From Mesorhizobium sp. Root552 (lineage in GTDB: Bacteria; Pseudomonadota; Alphaproteobacteria; Rhizobiales; Rhizobiaceae), in the NCBI RefSeq assembly GCF_001427285.1, contig NZ_LMFV01000023.1, positions 124,001 to 188,000 on the forward strand: DNA of 64,000 nt, written 5' to 3'. This document shows, one piece after another, positions 26,787 through 35,440 of this stretch. The notes under the pieces were generated by a model. The model worked only from the letters and a program-made list of their open reading frames with translations. It did no database searches and had not been told where the DNA came from. The stretch's first letter is position 1. The number at the start of each line of letters is the position of its first letter. The position numbers and the translations under genes were made by a program.

Positions 26787-27388
26787 GTGTCGCGTCCCTC
26801 GATCCACAGGCGCGTCATCTCGGCTTGCGAGGTGGTGCCAAGCTTGGCGCCAATGGCCGCGCGGTGGCTTTCCACCGTGCGTGGAGACAGGCCAAGCCCT
26901 TCGGCGATCTGGCGCGAGGTAAAGCCTTCGGCGATGCGGTCGAGCACTTCGCGCTCGCGCACCGTCAGCGCTGCGAGCAGGGCCTGCGCTTCGGCCTGTT
27001 CGGCGCGACGGTTGAGCGTGCGTTCCAGTGCTTCCTGGGCTTTCTGGATCGCATCGATCAGGTCCTGCTCATCGATCGGCTTGGAGAGGAAGTCCACCGC
27101 GCCGTTGCGGAATGCCCGCCGGCAAGCCTCGATGTCGCCGTGGCCGGATATGACGATGGTTGGCCAGTCGATGCCTTGCTCGGTCAATCGCTCCTGCAGC
27201 TTCAATCCGGAAATGGCCGGCATGCGGATGTCGAGGATCAGGCAGCCGGGCGAAAGCTTCGGCACCTGCGCCAGAAACGCTTGCGGATCGGCGAAGCCGA
27301 CGGCCTTGATGCCGACCGTGGACAGAAGAAGGCCGAGCGCGCGGCGCACTGCCTCGTCGTCATCGACCAGATAGACGGGACGGGTCAT
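26780..27388 (-). CDS. Response regulator, FixJ family (receiver plus LuxR helix-turn-helix)
   Basis: 202-residue two-component regulator. Receiver domain at residues 1-120 with DDDE near 9-12, phosphoacceptor aspartate in LILDIRMP near residue 53 and the conserved lysine in FLSKPIDE; LuxR-type DNA-binding domain at about 140-195 (LTVREREVLDRIAEGFTSRQ). Overlaps the kinase gene in an ATGA, so the pair is co-translated. Confidence 0.95.
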   Translation of the reverse strand: MTRPVYLVDDDEAVRRALGLLLSTVGIKAVGFADPQAFLAQVPKLSPGCLILDIRMPAISGLKLQERLTEQGIDWPTIVISGHGDIEACRRAFRNGAVDFLSKPIDEQDLIDAIQKAQEALERTLNRRAEQAEAQALLAALTVREREVLDRIAEGFTSRQIAEGLGLSPRTVESHRAAIGAKLGTTSQAEMTRLWIEGRDTP

Positions 27389-28989
27389 TGTGCGGCCTCC
27401 GCAACTCCATTGCGCGGCAAGGTAACCCGGAAGGTCGCGCCCGGCCCGCCGTCGACCAGAGCGATTTCCCCACCGGCGCGTTCCACCAGGCGTTGGCTCA
27501 GCGCAAGGCCGAGTCCGGTGCCGTCGGCGCGTGTCGTGGTGAACGGCGTGAACAGGCGAGGACGGAGTTCCTCGGCGACGCCTGGGCCATTGTCGGCGAC
27601 ATCCAGTACAGTTTGACTTCCATCCTGCTCCAGCTTGACGACAATCCGTCCGGTGCCGGTTGCATTACCCGCCGCCTCGATGGCGTTGCGCACGAGGTTG
27701 AAAACGACTTGTTCCATCTCGACAGGGTCGGCAACAACGGACACTGAGTGTTCCGGCATTTCAAACTCCAGTTGTGCACCGTGCAGCGCGGCTTGGGGAG
27801 CGAGCAACGACCGCACATTGGCCAAAACTTCGCGCAAGTCGAAAGCCGTGGCTGCGCCACGTTGCGGTCGGGACCAGTTGCGGAAACGCTGCAGGATTGC
27901 CGACGCCCGGCGCGCTTGCGTCACGGTATCGTCGAGCACCGGCTCCAGCGCGCTCGCATCGCCTTGACCGAGCATCCGCCGCCCTGCCTGTGCCTGCGCC
28001 AGAATGGCCGTAAGCGGTTGTGTCAATTCATGCGCCAGGCCGCTGGCCATCTCACCAAGCGCATTAACCCGCGATGCATGGGCAAGGCGTGATTCCAGCG
28101 CACTCAGCCGTGCCTGCTCAACCGCCGCCCGCGCCCGTGCCCGCTGGCGTAGCGCTGCGAGTGCAGCAAGATAGGCAAGGGCGACGGCGAGCAGCGTCAG
28201 GCCCGTCTGCAGGGGAGGATAGACGTCGGCGATCCCGATCTTCATCCCGGTTTCAAGAAGCAGTGGCTGGGACTGGCTGCCGAGAACCTTGGTGAATCGC
28301 ACCGTTTCGGGCGAGCGGGAATCCCCCACGAGTGAATGGCCATCCGGCAGGGACAGGCCGAGCGCTACGCCGGGGCGCGACCAGAATGTTCCCGCCTCGT
28401 CGAGCAGTTTTTGCGCGTCGATGCCAATCATCAGCCCGTAGAGTGCTGCATCCGAATTGGGGCTTCGCTTCACCATGATGTAGTGGTGTTGCCTGCCGGG
28501 GTGCGGCAGCAGCGTGATCTGACCTTTGGAAGCTTGCGCCGCCGAACGGACAAGATCGGCGGCGGCAGGATCTAGGGGCTCGGTGCCTACCACTTCGCCC
28601 TGGGGATCGAGCGGGACAAGCTGAACCTCGTCGATGCGCGGGTAAAATCGCGTGATGGTCTCGGCCACGTCGAGAAACAGCTTGTGCTGCTCGCTCCCGG
28701 CGGCCACCGCGATCGCCGATAATGCCGTAAGATGGGCGTCATGCTGGTCGGCGCGCTGCGATGCGAGGCGGTGAAGAACCGTGCTTTCCTGTTCCAGTTC
28801 CGCAACAAGGGCATCTCGCTGGAAAAACGCAAGCGCGCCGGCGGCAGCAAGAAGCAGCAGGCATCCGATGGCGATCTGCTTGAACAAGCTGTCAAGGATA
28901 GTGCGATTGCCGGGCATCATCTGTACATTCTTGCAGCTTGTGCGCCTGACCGGAATGCCCGCTGCAATTTGCAGATTTTTCTCATCCAT
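27385..28989 (-). CDS. Membrane sensor histidine kinase (DctB/FixL-like transmitter)
   Basis: About 534 residues; alternative starts at 28920 or 28917 would remove 23-24 residues that carry no recognisable domain. A membrane helix near residues 35-55 and a second near 252-275 flank a periplasmic sensor of about 200 residues; then HisKA with the phosphoacceptor H320 in GLAHELTQPLTAI, and an HATPase domain with FNLVRNAIEAA, DNGPGV and GLGLALSQRL. The HELxQPL motif groups it with FixL/DctB-type kinases. The signal is unknown; the secreted GlcG/HbpS-like neighbour may take part. Confidence 0.93.
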   Translation of the reverse strand: MDEKNLQIAAGIPVRRTSCKNVQMMPGNRTILDSLFKQIAIGCLLLLAAAGALAFFQRDALVAELEQESTVLHRLASQRADQHDAHLTALSAIAVAAGSEQHKLFLDVAETITRFYPRIDEVQLVPLDPQGEVVGTEPLDPAAADLVRSAAQASKGQITLLPHPGRQHHYIMVKRSPNSDAALYGLMIGIDAQKLLDEAGTFWSRPGVALGLSLPDGHSLVGDSRSPETVRFTKVLGSQSQPLLLETGMKIGIADVYPPLQTGLTLLAVALAYLAALAALRQRARARAAVEQARLSALESRLAHASRVNALGEMASGLAHELTQPLTAILAQAQAGRRMLGQGDASALEPVLDDTVTQARRASAILQRFRNWSRPQRGAATAFDLREVLANVRSLLAPQAALHGAQLEFEMPEHSVSVVADPVEMEQVVFNLVRNAIEAAGNATGTGRIVVKLEQDGSQTVLDVADNGPGVAEELRPRLFTPFTTTRADGTGLGLALSQRLVERAGGEIALVDGGPGATFRVTLPRNGVAEAAQ

Positions 28990-29841
28990 CTATCCATGCT
29001 GAGATCGTCCGGCCGCTAGAATCGCACTCATGTGCCCCACCAACTCTGCGCCCGGCCCGGTACTTTCCCATGAGTAGATCGAGACGGCCATCGCGGGCTC
29101 CGTTCCAAAAGCCGTGCATTGCCGGACGCGATACCCCGCCACCGCGCTCTTGGGGAGAAGGGACAGGCCTATACCACCCTCGACCGCAACCAGAACACTA
29201 TGCAAACTGCTGCCCGAGAAGGCGATGTACTAGCGGCGTTGGTCTTGCTCGATGCGCTCGAACATCGCTTCGCGATAAAGGCCGCCGGGCGGAAAAGTGA
29301 CCAGCGGAATCGGGTTGAGTGGCTCACCTGCTGCATCGGCACTTTCGAACCATGCCATGGCTTCCGGATAGGTTGCCCGGCATGAGGGGTCTGCCGCCGG
29401 TTCCTTGACGACCACGATATCGAGTTCGCCGGCGCGATAACGCCTGGTCAGGTCGCGGCTCAGGCCTGCCGTAACGTCCAGCCTGATCGCGCGGTATCGC
29501 CGGGCGAAGTCGCTGAACACCGCCGCCATGGCGCTTGTTACGATATCTTCGGGGACGCCGATCCGGATCGATGTCGTTCCGGCAGGGTCGCCAAGTGCCG
29601 ATTGCGCCTCTTCCTGAAGGGCAAGGATTCGGCGCGCATAGCCCAGCAGCCGCTCACCAGTGGGCGTCGGCTCGACAGGCCGCGCCGCGCGATCGATCAA
29701 CGCCGCTCCCACTGCTTCCTCCAACCGGGCAAGTTGCTGGCTGATGGTGGATTGCGTCATGTTCAGGCGCTCCGCCGCCAGCGTGAAGCTTCTGGCATCT
29801 GCGATCGCGACGAAGGCGCGGAGAAGGCGCGGATCGAGCAT
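28990..29841 (-). pseudogene. LysR family regulator interrupted by an in-frame TAG
   Basis: The winged helix domain (SFTLAAERLNMTQSTISQQL) and most of the sensor domain are intact to residue 203 (FERIEQDQRR). A TAG at 29230-29232 follows, and the same frame continues without a shift through YIAFSGSSLHSVLVAVEGG to a natural stop at 28990, giving about 283 codons, normal LysR length. The intact relatives usually have a tryptophan at or near this point (RRW), so TGG to TAG is likely. Either a recent pseudogene, a truncated product lacking the last third of the sensor, or a sequencing error. Divergent from the deaminase and MFS genes. Confidence 0.85.
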
Positions 29842-30024
29842 TGTTTCGAGGCCGTTCCCAAATTTCTAATATCTGTATTGCAAATGATATTTATCCAAAC
29901 ATTTAATTTTCAAATATTTCTCTTTCTCCCTATCTGTACTTCGTGCCCGCGCAGTCACGAGAACCGAGATCGGTTCTCGCGCCGGTATGGCCGAAATCGC
30001 GCGCCCAGATGGAAGGGAAAAAGC

Positions 30025-30498
30025 ATGACCGAAGAACAGGGCTTCTTGTGTCAGGCCATCGAACTGGCTCGCGCCAATATCGATCAGGGCGGCCGGCCCT
30101 TCGGCGCCATTGTGGTCAGGGACGGCGAAGTCATCGCCATCGGCGTGAACGAGATCCACACGACAAACGACCCGACGGCTCATGCAGAAATGTCGGCCAT
30201 CCGTGCCGCCAGCCGCAAGTTAGGGATGCCAGATCTTGGCGGATGCGCTGTTTATGCAAGCGGCCACCCTTGTCCAATGTGCATGGCTGCGATGCGGCTT
30301 TCCGGCGTGAACAAGGTTGCCTACGCCTACTCCAACGAAGACGGCGCTTCATTCGGGCTTTCGACGGCGGCCATCTACGAGGACCTCGCCAAGCCTTTTG
30401 CCGAGCAATCCATGGCCATCAGCTACCAGCCCATTCGTCCTGAAGGCAAGCCCGATCTCTACCATCAATGGTCTCGCAGCCGCGCTGGGAAGCGCTAG
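30025..30498 (+). CDS. Nucleoside/guanine deaminase family protein
   Basis: 157-residue zinc deaminase of the cytidine deaminase superfamily. Catalytic motif HAEMSAIRAA (H-A-E) near residue 54 and the zinc cysteines in PCPMCMAA near residue 85. The C-terminal part (YSNEDGASFGLSTAAIYEDL) resembles GuaD-type guanine deaminases. ATG at 30025 follows GGAAGGG. It overlaps or abuts the MFS carrier, so uptake and deamination of a base may be linked. Confidence 0.9.
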   Translation: MTEEQGFLCQAIELARANIDQGGRPFGAIVVRDGEVIAIGVNEIHTTNDPTAHAEMSAIRAASRKLGMPDLGGCAVYASGHPCPMCMAAMRLSGVNKVAYAYSNEDGASFGLSTAAIYEDLAKPFAEQSMAISYQPIRPEGKPDLYHQWSRSRAGKR

Positions 30499-31694
30499 CG
30501 GTGGAAGCCAAGGCTCGCCCGCTGTTGCTCGCGGCAGTCGTCCTGATTGGTCTTAACCTGAGGCCATTCATGACCGGTGTCGGGCCGCTGGCGGCAGACA
30601 TAGGCGCGCAAACCGGGCTCGACCTGCAGGGCATGGCGCTTCTGACTCTTGTGCCGATGCTCTTGATGGGTGTGTTTGCCTTTGCCGGCCCCTCGTTGCA
30701 GGCCCGCATCGGTGCGCGTCAGGCAATTATTGTTGCGCTTGCCGTCCTCGGCTTTGCCTCGTTCCTGCGCGTTTTTGTATCGACCGGCTGGCAAATGATT
30801 GGAACCACGGTCCTGCTGGGCTTAGGAGCAGCCATCGTGCAGGCGGTGTTTCCAGGCGTCATCAAGCACCAGTTTCCCCGACATGTCGGCGTCGTCATGG
30901 GGCTCTATTCCGCCATGCTGATGGGCGGAGGCGCGCTCGGCGCGCAACTGGCGCCACTGATCGCGAAAGCTGCCGGTGACTGGCATGCCGGTTTCGGCTG
31001 GATGGCGATTCCGGCGGTGCTCGCTCTTTTGCTGGCGGCGCGCAGCCTGCCACGCGGGGCCGCGCGGCAGGGCAGCGGCCATGTTGCGAAGACCTTCCTC
31101 AAGCGACCGCGGACATGGTTGCTGATCGCATGCTTCGGCCTCGTCAACAGCGGATACTCCACAGTTGTGGCGTGGCTCGCGCAATACTATCAGGACTTCG
31201 GCTGGAGTGCCGCATCGAGCGGCAGCCTGCTGGCAGTCGTATCGGTGGGGCAGGCTTTTGCGGCCCTTGTGTTGCCTGTACTGGCCGGCAGGGGCGGGGA
31301 TCGCCGACCCTGGCTCTGGCTCACGCTCGCCATGCAGGCAGTTGGCTTTGCGGCGCTTGCGCTACGACCGGAGGTTGCTCCCATTCTCTGGGCGGCTTTG
31401 CTTGGCGCGGGATTGGGCGGCTGCTTTTCCTTGTCCATGATCCTGGCGCTGGATCATCTGCATGACCCGGTCGAGGCCGGCGCTCTCTCTGCGCTCATGC
31501 AGGGAGGCGGCTTCCTGATCGCTGCGATGGCACCGTGGGTCGTGGCCGTCCTTCACGATGCCACAGGCAGTTTCGTATCCGGTTGGGTGTTGCATCTCGT
31601 CAGCGTAGCCATCGTAACGGTGCTTTATTGGCGCGCATCGCCGGCAAGCTATGTCGTCGCGATGAACCCGACGGCCCCAACATCCCGCAACTGA
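30468..31694 (+). CDS. MFS transporter, CynX/NimT family
   Basis: About 408-residue, 12-helix carrier. NLRPFMTGVGPLAADI in the first helix-loop and GLYSAMLMGGGALGAQLAP around residue 145 are typical of the CynX/NimT group (cyanate or nitroimidazole-type carriers). The ATG at 30468 overlaps the deaminase by 31 bp in another frame; a GTG at 30501, three bases after the deaminase stop, is an equally good start. Co-transcription with the deaminase is likely. Confidence 0.9.
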   Translation: MVSQPRWEALAVEAKARPLLLAAVVLIGLNLRPFMTGVGPLAADIGAQTGLDLQGMALLTLVPMLLMGVFAFAGPSLQARIGARQAIIVALAVLGFASFLRVFVSTGWQMIGTTVLLGLGAAIVQAVFPGVIKHQFPRHVGVVMGLYSAMLMGGGALGAQLAPLIAKAAGDWHAGFGWMAIPAVLALLLAARSLPRGAARQGSGHVAKTFLKRPRTWLLIACFGLVNSGYSTVVAWLAQYYQDFGWSAASSGSLLAVVSVGQAFAALVLPVLAGRGGDRRPWLWLTLAMQAVGFAALALRPEVAPILWAALLGAGLGGCFSLSMILALDHLHDPVEAGALSALMQGGGFLIAAMAPWVVAVLHDATGSFVSGWVLHLVSVAIVTVLYWRASPASYVVAMNPTAPTSRN

Positions 31695-31755
31695 CCATTC
31701 GTCGGCTGCGGGATTGGCAACAGTCTTGTCACGAAACGGCGAACGACCGTCAAGA

Positions 31756-31830
31756 TCAGCTGAAGCCGAGGAACGACAGGATGGCCACGACGGCAACCGT
31801 GAAGCCGGTCAGATAAAGAACGTAGTTCAT
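31756..31830 (-). CDS. 24-aa hydrophobic peptide
   Basis: Minus-strand frame MNYVLYLTGFTVAVVAILSF then LGFS and stop. Nearly the whole length is one predicted membrane helix. A purine-rich GAGAGACG lies upstream of the ATG. The amino-acid composition is coherent (no charged residues, no frame noise) and similar tiny proteins are often seen in rhizobial genomes, but function is unknown. Convergent with the MFS gene. Confidence 0.5.
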   Translation of the reverse strand: MNYVLYLTGFTVAVVAILSFLGFS

Positions 31831-32370
31831 TTTCGTCTCTCAATTTCAAGATGTTCGATTTTGAGAACTGTTAGCGGACCTGCGCCAAGGCCGCTTTGCG
31901 GGGGCGCAAAGAAAAGCCTCGCCGGAGCGAGGCAAGAAGGAGGGTTTTTAACTGCGTCGTTGCAGCGTGTGCTGCTCCGTTGCAGCAGGCAATATTGTTC
32001 GCAGTTCACCGTGGGATGCGCTTTGCGCTGCGACAAATAGAATGGCGCGCAAGCGGCCTTTGCCCCTGAACCCTGCCGCCGCGCCGACTGGCTTGTGGCG
32101 CAGCCACATGGTTTGACTTCCAGCGGTTACTCTTCTGCAACTTCCTTTCAACAGCTCTGGCATCGTTTCTGGCAGCCGCAGTCCAGCGAATTATTTCGAG
32201 GGTTGGCTGCCGATATTGATCCAGATCAAGTTCGTGTGAGCCTATACCCGGTTTAGTCGCAATCCGATACAACTTGGCTCTGGCTCCATCGACTATGTGC
32301 CCGGAGCGTCCGCCGTCGCGCGAATTGAGACGGCTTGAAAGGCAATATTTCAGCAGGGCAAACGGGGCGC
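31831..32370. other. Intergenic region before the autotransporter
   Basis: About 540 bp with no convincing gene. It holds a hairpin at 31916-31933 and two copies of CGTTGCAGC near 31955-31985. Open frames here on both strands have no start signals or domain-like sequence. Confidence 0.5.
31916..31933 (-). terminator. Hairpin with U-run on the minus strand
   Basis: GCCTCGC-CGGA-GCGAGGC, perfect 7-bp stem with a tetraloop. Read on the minus strand it is followed by TTTTCTTT, the form of an intrinsic terminator; on the plus strand the T-run is 10 bases away. If it acts on the minus strand, a short transcript would have to start between it and about 32,370. Confidence 0.5.
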
Positions 32371-35370
32371 ATGACTCATTTCCGGGGTAATTTCGGCGTC
32401 GAGCAATCGGCGGTGGCGGAGCTTGTTTTGCGTGCACGCAACAAGTCTCTTTCAGACACCACGTCGGCATTGGCGGTTCTGGTCGTGGCCGGCCTGTTCT
32501 CGCAAGCGGCAATCGCTGCGGATGCGACATGGAGCGGCGGTGTTTCAGGCCAATGGTCCAATACCGCGAATTGGATAGGCGGCGTTGTCCCCGCCGGCGC
32601 CGCGACCTTTTCCTCCAGCGGCATCTCCACAATTACGCTCCCCAACGGAGCTGTTGTGAATTTTGAACTGGTCCCGACCTCTGTCGGCGCGATCGTTTTC
32701 GATGCAAGCGCGCAGGCCTACACTTTTCACATCGGTACCCAAAATAGCGCCGCATTGGCTTTGACGGGGGCAGGTATCGTCAACAATTCCGCCAACCAGC
32801 AGACATTCGTCAATGGTCTCGGGTTGTCGTTCCTTAACGCAAGTTCCGCCGGCAACGCGTTCATATCAAACTTCGGCGGTTTGGATTTCCGTGATGCGAG
32901 TTCCGCTGGAACTGCCACCATCACCAACAGTCCTGGTGTGTTCCTGAATTTTTCCGGAACGAGCACTGCCGGCAACTCGGAAATCACCAACCACAACTGG
33001 CTGGCCTTTTTCGAAGCATCCACGGCTGGAAATGCTGTGATCAACAATGCCGCAGATGGAACAATCTACTTTATAGACAATACGAAAGCCGGCAGCGCTA
33101 CGATCACCAATTATGGCACGGTCAGCTTTTCCGATGCCGTTCAGTCCTATTCCACCAGCAATAGCTCTGCAGAAAACGCTACAATCACAAATAATGGCAA
33201 CCTTACGTTCAGTCGATTAAGCACAGCCGGCAGTGCGAATATCACCAACAACGGGACGATGTCGTTTTCCGAGGTCTCGAATGCGGGTAACGCCACTATT
33301 ACCAACAACGGCACGCTCGCATTCGATGGGCCGATGCCAAACCGGTTTGATCCGAGGGATCCGACGTCGGCAAAAGATGCCACCATCCTCAACAACGGTA
33401 CGCTGAGGTTCGCGAACAAGAGTACAGGTGGCAATGCTGCCGTCACCAACGGCAGCGCGGGAATTGTCGATTTCTCCCAGGCTCTCGTGGCACCGACGGT
33501 CGGGTCCATTGCGGGTGGCGGCAACGTCTATCTGGGGTCACTTGGACTTGTGATCGGTGGCAACAACCTCTCGACCGTCTTTTCTGGGTCGATCAGCAAT
33601 TGTGCTGTTGGGAAGCCTTGTGCAACGCCGTCTCCTTTTGGAGGCCGCATTAACAAGACAGGCACCGGCACCCTCACCCTTGCCGGAACAAACGGGTACC
33701 TCGGCCCAACGACTGTCCTTGGCGGCACGCTTTTGGTGAATGGCAGCATTTCGAGTTCGGAAAGCGTGTTTGTGGGCGCCGGCGGCACGGTCGGCGGCAT
33801 TGGCACCTTGGCGCCCACGATCATCGACACGGACGGAACACTCGCCGCAGGCAATAGCTTGATCGGCACTCTTTCGGTGGCTGGCGACCTTACGTTGAAG
33901 ACCGGAAGCAAATACGCGGTCGATTTGTCGCCGACCTCCGGCGACATGACTTCGGTTTCGGGCAAGGCGACACTTTCTGGGGCAGTCGAAGCGAGCTTCG
34001 GCGCGGGATCGTACCTTCCGAAGAGCTATGTCATCTTGTCGGCGACCGGAGGATTTGGCGGCACGACATTCGACGCCTTCAACATTGTCGACGCCCCCGC
34101 CTTGCAGGCGAGCCTGGCCTATAGCCAAACCGAGGTCAGCATCGATCTCGTAGCAGCGACTGCGCAGATGAAGGGGTTGACCCGCAACCAGCAGGCAGTA
34201 GCCGAGACGCTTGACGAGGCCTTCAATGGCGGTGGCGGTATAGGTTCGGGCTTCTCGACGCTGCTTGGGCTGCCACAGGGCCAACTGGTCAACGGCTTGT
34301 CGCAATTGTCGGGTGAGGCGGCTTCCGGCGCGATCCAGTCGCCGTTCCATGCGCTCGACACGTTTCTCGGTGTGCTGCTCGATCCGACCATCGGCCAGCG
34401 CGCAACGGCGCAGGAGCCCCCGTTGGCATTCGCTCCGCAGGGGCAAGAGCTTCCGGTCTTTGCGTCGGCCTACGGTGAAGCCGGTTCGAGCGGCGCATCG
34501 CCTTCGCTCGCACCCAGTCAACCCGGCTACGGCATGTGGGGCTCGATCTATGGCGGCCAGGCGACAGTTTACGCGGACGCGCTCGTGGCGGGCACGCATG
34601 AAACGCATGACAACATAACGGGACTGGCCGTTGGCATCGACTACCGCTTGGGTGCGGACACCGTGGCCGGTTTTGCCCTGTCGGGCGGCGCCACCTCGTG
34701 GAGCCTGGAAAACGGCTTGGGCGGCGGCGACAGCAACATGTTCCAGGCCGGCGTCTACGGCAAGACGCACTTCGGCGCCGCTTACCTGTCCGGGGCTCTG
34801 GCCTATGCTTGGCATGATGCGAGCACGGCGCGCACCGTTACGATCGCGGGCATGGACGAACTGGCCGCCGACTTCAACGCCAACGTCTTCGGTGCAAGGG
34901 TCGAAGGTGGTTATCGGTTTGATACGCCCATGGCGGGCATCACGCCTTACGCAGCCTTCCAGGCACAGTCGGTGCATACGCCGTCTTATAGCGAATATGC
35001 CAAGTCGGGCTCGGCCCAGTTCGCGCTCGACTATGCGGCGCAGACGACGTCGACGACACGGACCGAGATCGGCACGGGTATCGACAAGCTGTTCACTTTG
35101 GATGACGGCACTTTGCTGACTCTGCAAGGGCGTGCCGCCTGGGTCCATGACTTCGACAATGACCGCAACATCTCGGCAGAGTTCCAGGCGCTACCGGGTT
35201 CGAGTTTCACGGTCGATGGCGCGGCTTCGGCGCAAGACAGCGCCTTGCTTTCTGCCGGTGTAGAGATTGGCTTTGCCGGAAACTTTTCGCTGAGCGGCAG
35301 GTTCGACGGCGAGTTCTCTTCCAGCGGCAACGTCTATTCCGAGACGGTGGTCCTGAAACACCAGTGGTAG
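32371..35370 (+). CDS. Autotransporter outer membrane beta-barrel protein
   Basis: About 999 residues from the ATG at 32371 (a TTG 12 codons upstream is possible). A long signal sequence ends near residue 52 (FSQAAIAAD). The passenger has repeated units of about 18 residues with the consensus STAGNATITNNGTLxF at residues 155-370, then a PATR-type segment (KTGTGTLTLAGTNGYLGPTT) near residue 430, and a C-terminal barrel of about 280 residues beginning at GYGMWGSIYGG and ending in tryptophan (VLKHQW). The passenger is probably a surface beta-helix exported by its own barrel; adhesion is a common role but not shown. A terminator follows. Confidence 0.93.
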   Translation: MTHFRGNFGVEQSAVAELVLRARNKSLSDTTSALAVLVVAGLFSQAAIAADATWSGGVSGQWSNTANWIGGVVPAGAATFSSSGISTITLPNGAVVNFELVPTSVGAIVFDASAQAYTFHIGTQNSAALALTGAGIVNNSANQQTFVNGLGLSFLNASSAGNAFISNFGGLDFRDASSAGTATITNSPGVFLNFSGTSTAGNSEITNHNWLAFFEASTAGNAVINNAADGTIYFIDNTKAGSATITNYGTVSFSDAVQSYSTSNSSAENATITNNGNLTFSRLSTAGSANITNNGTMSFSEVSNAGNATITNNGTLAFDGPMPNRFDPRDPTSAKDATILNNGTLRFANKSTGGNAAVTNGSAGIVDFSQALVAPTVGSIAGGGNVYLGSLGLVIGGNNLSTVFSGSISNCAVGKPCATPSPFGGRINKTGTGTLTLAGTNGYLGPTTVLGGTLLVNGSISSSESVFVGAGGTVGGIGTLAPTIIDTDGTLAAGNSLIGTLSVAGDLTLKTGSKYAVDLSPTSGDMTSVSGKATLSGAVEASFGAGSYLPKSYVILSATGGFGGTTFDAFNIVDAPALQASLAYSQTEVSIDLVAATAQMKGLTRNQQAVAETLDEAFNGGGGIGSGFSTLLGLPQGQLVNGLSQLSGEAASGAIQSPFHALDTFLGVLLDPTIGQRATAQEPPLAFAPQGQELPVFASAYGEAGSSGASPSLAPSQPGYGMWGSIYGGQATVYADALVAGTHETHDNITGLAVGIDYRLGADTVAGFALSGGATSWSLENGLGGGDSNMFQAGVYGKTHFGAAYLSGALAYAWHDASTARTVTIAGMDELAADFNANVFGARVEGGYRFDTPMAGITPYAAFQAQSVHTPSYSEYAKSGSAQFALDYAAQTTSTTRTEIGTGIDKLFTLDDGTLLTLQGRAAWVHDFDNDRNISAEFQALPGSSFTVDGAASAQDSALLSAGVEIGFAGNFSLSGRFDGEFSSSGNVYSETVVLKHQW
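32835..33480 (+). repeat. Degenerate tandem repeats in the autotransporter passenger
   Basis: About ten units of roughly 54-60 bp coding for STAGNATITNNGTLxF-like turns. DNA copies are diverged, so the repeat is seen mainly at protein level, consistent with beta-helix rungs. Confidence 0.75.
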
Positions 35371-35386
35371 TCGCCGTCGCCGTCAG

Positions 35387-35415
35387 AACCCGCCTTCACT
35401 ATAGTGGCGGGTTTT
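35387..35415 (+). terminator. Intrinsic terminator after the autotransporter
   Basis: AACCCGCC, an 11-base loop, then GGCGGGTT and TTTT continuing; it sits 16 bp after the stop codon and before the convergent phoU end. The loop itself contains CACTATAGTG. Confidence 0.8.
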
Positions 35416-35440
35416 GGCGGCGTAGCTCCGCAAATTGTAG

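Noticed and set aside
33538..35148. 536-codon open frame on the minus strand
   Set aside because: It is antisense to the autotransporter. The sequence is Arg/Gln/His-rich with no domain, as expected for the mirror of a GC-rich gene.
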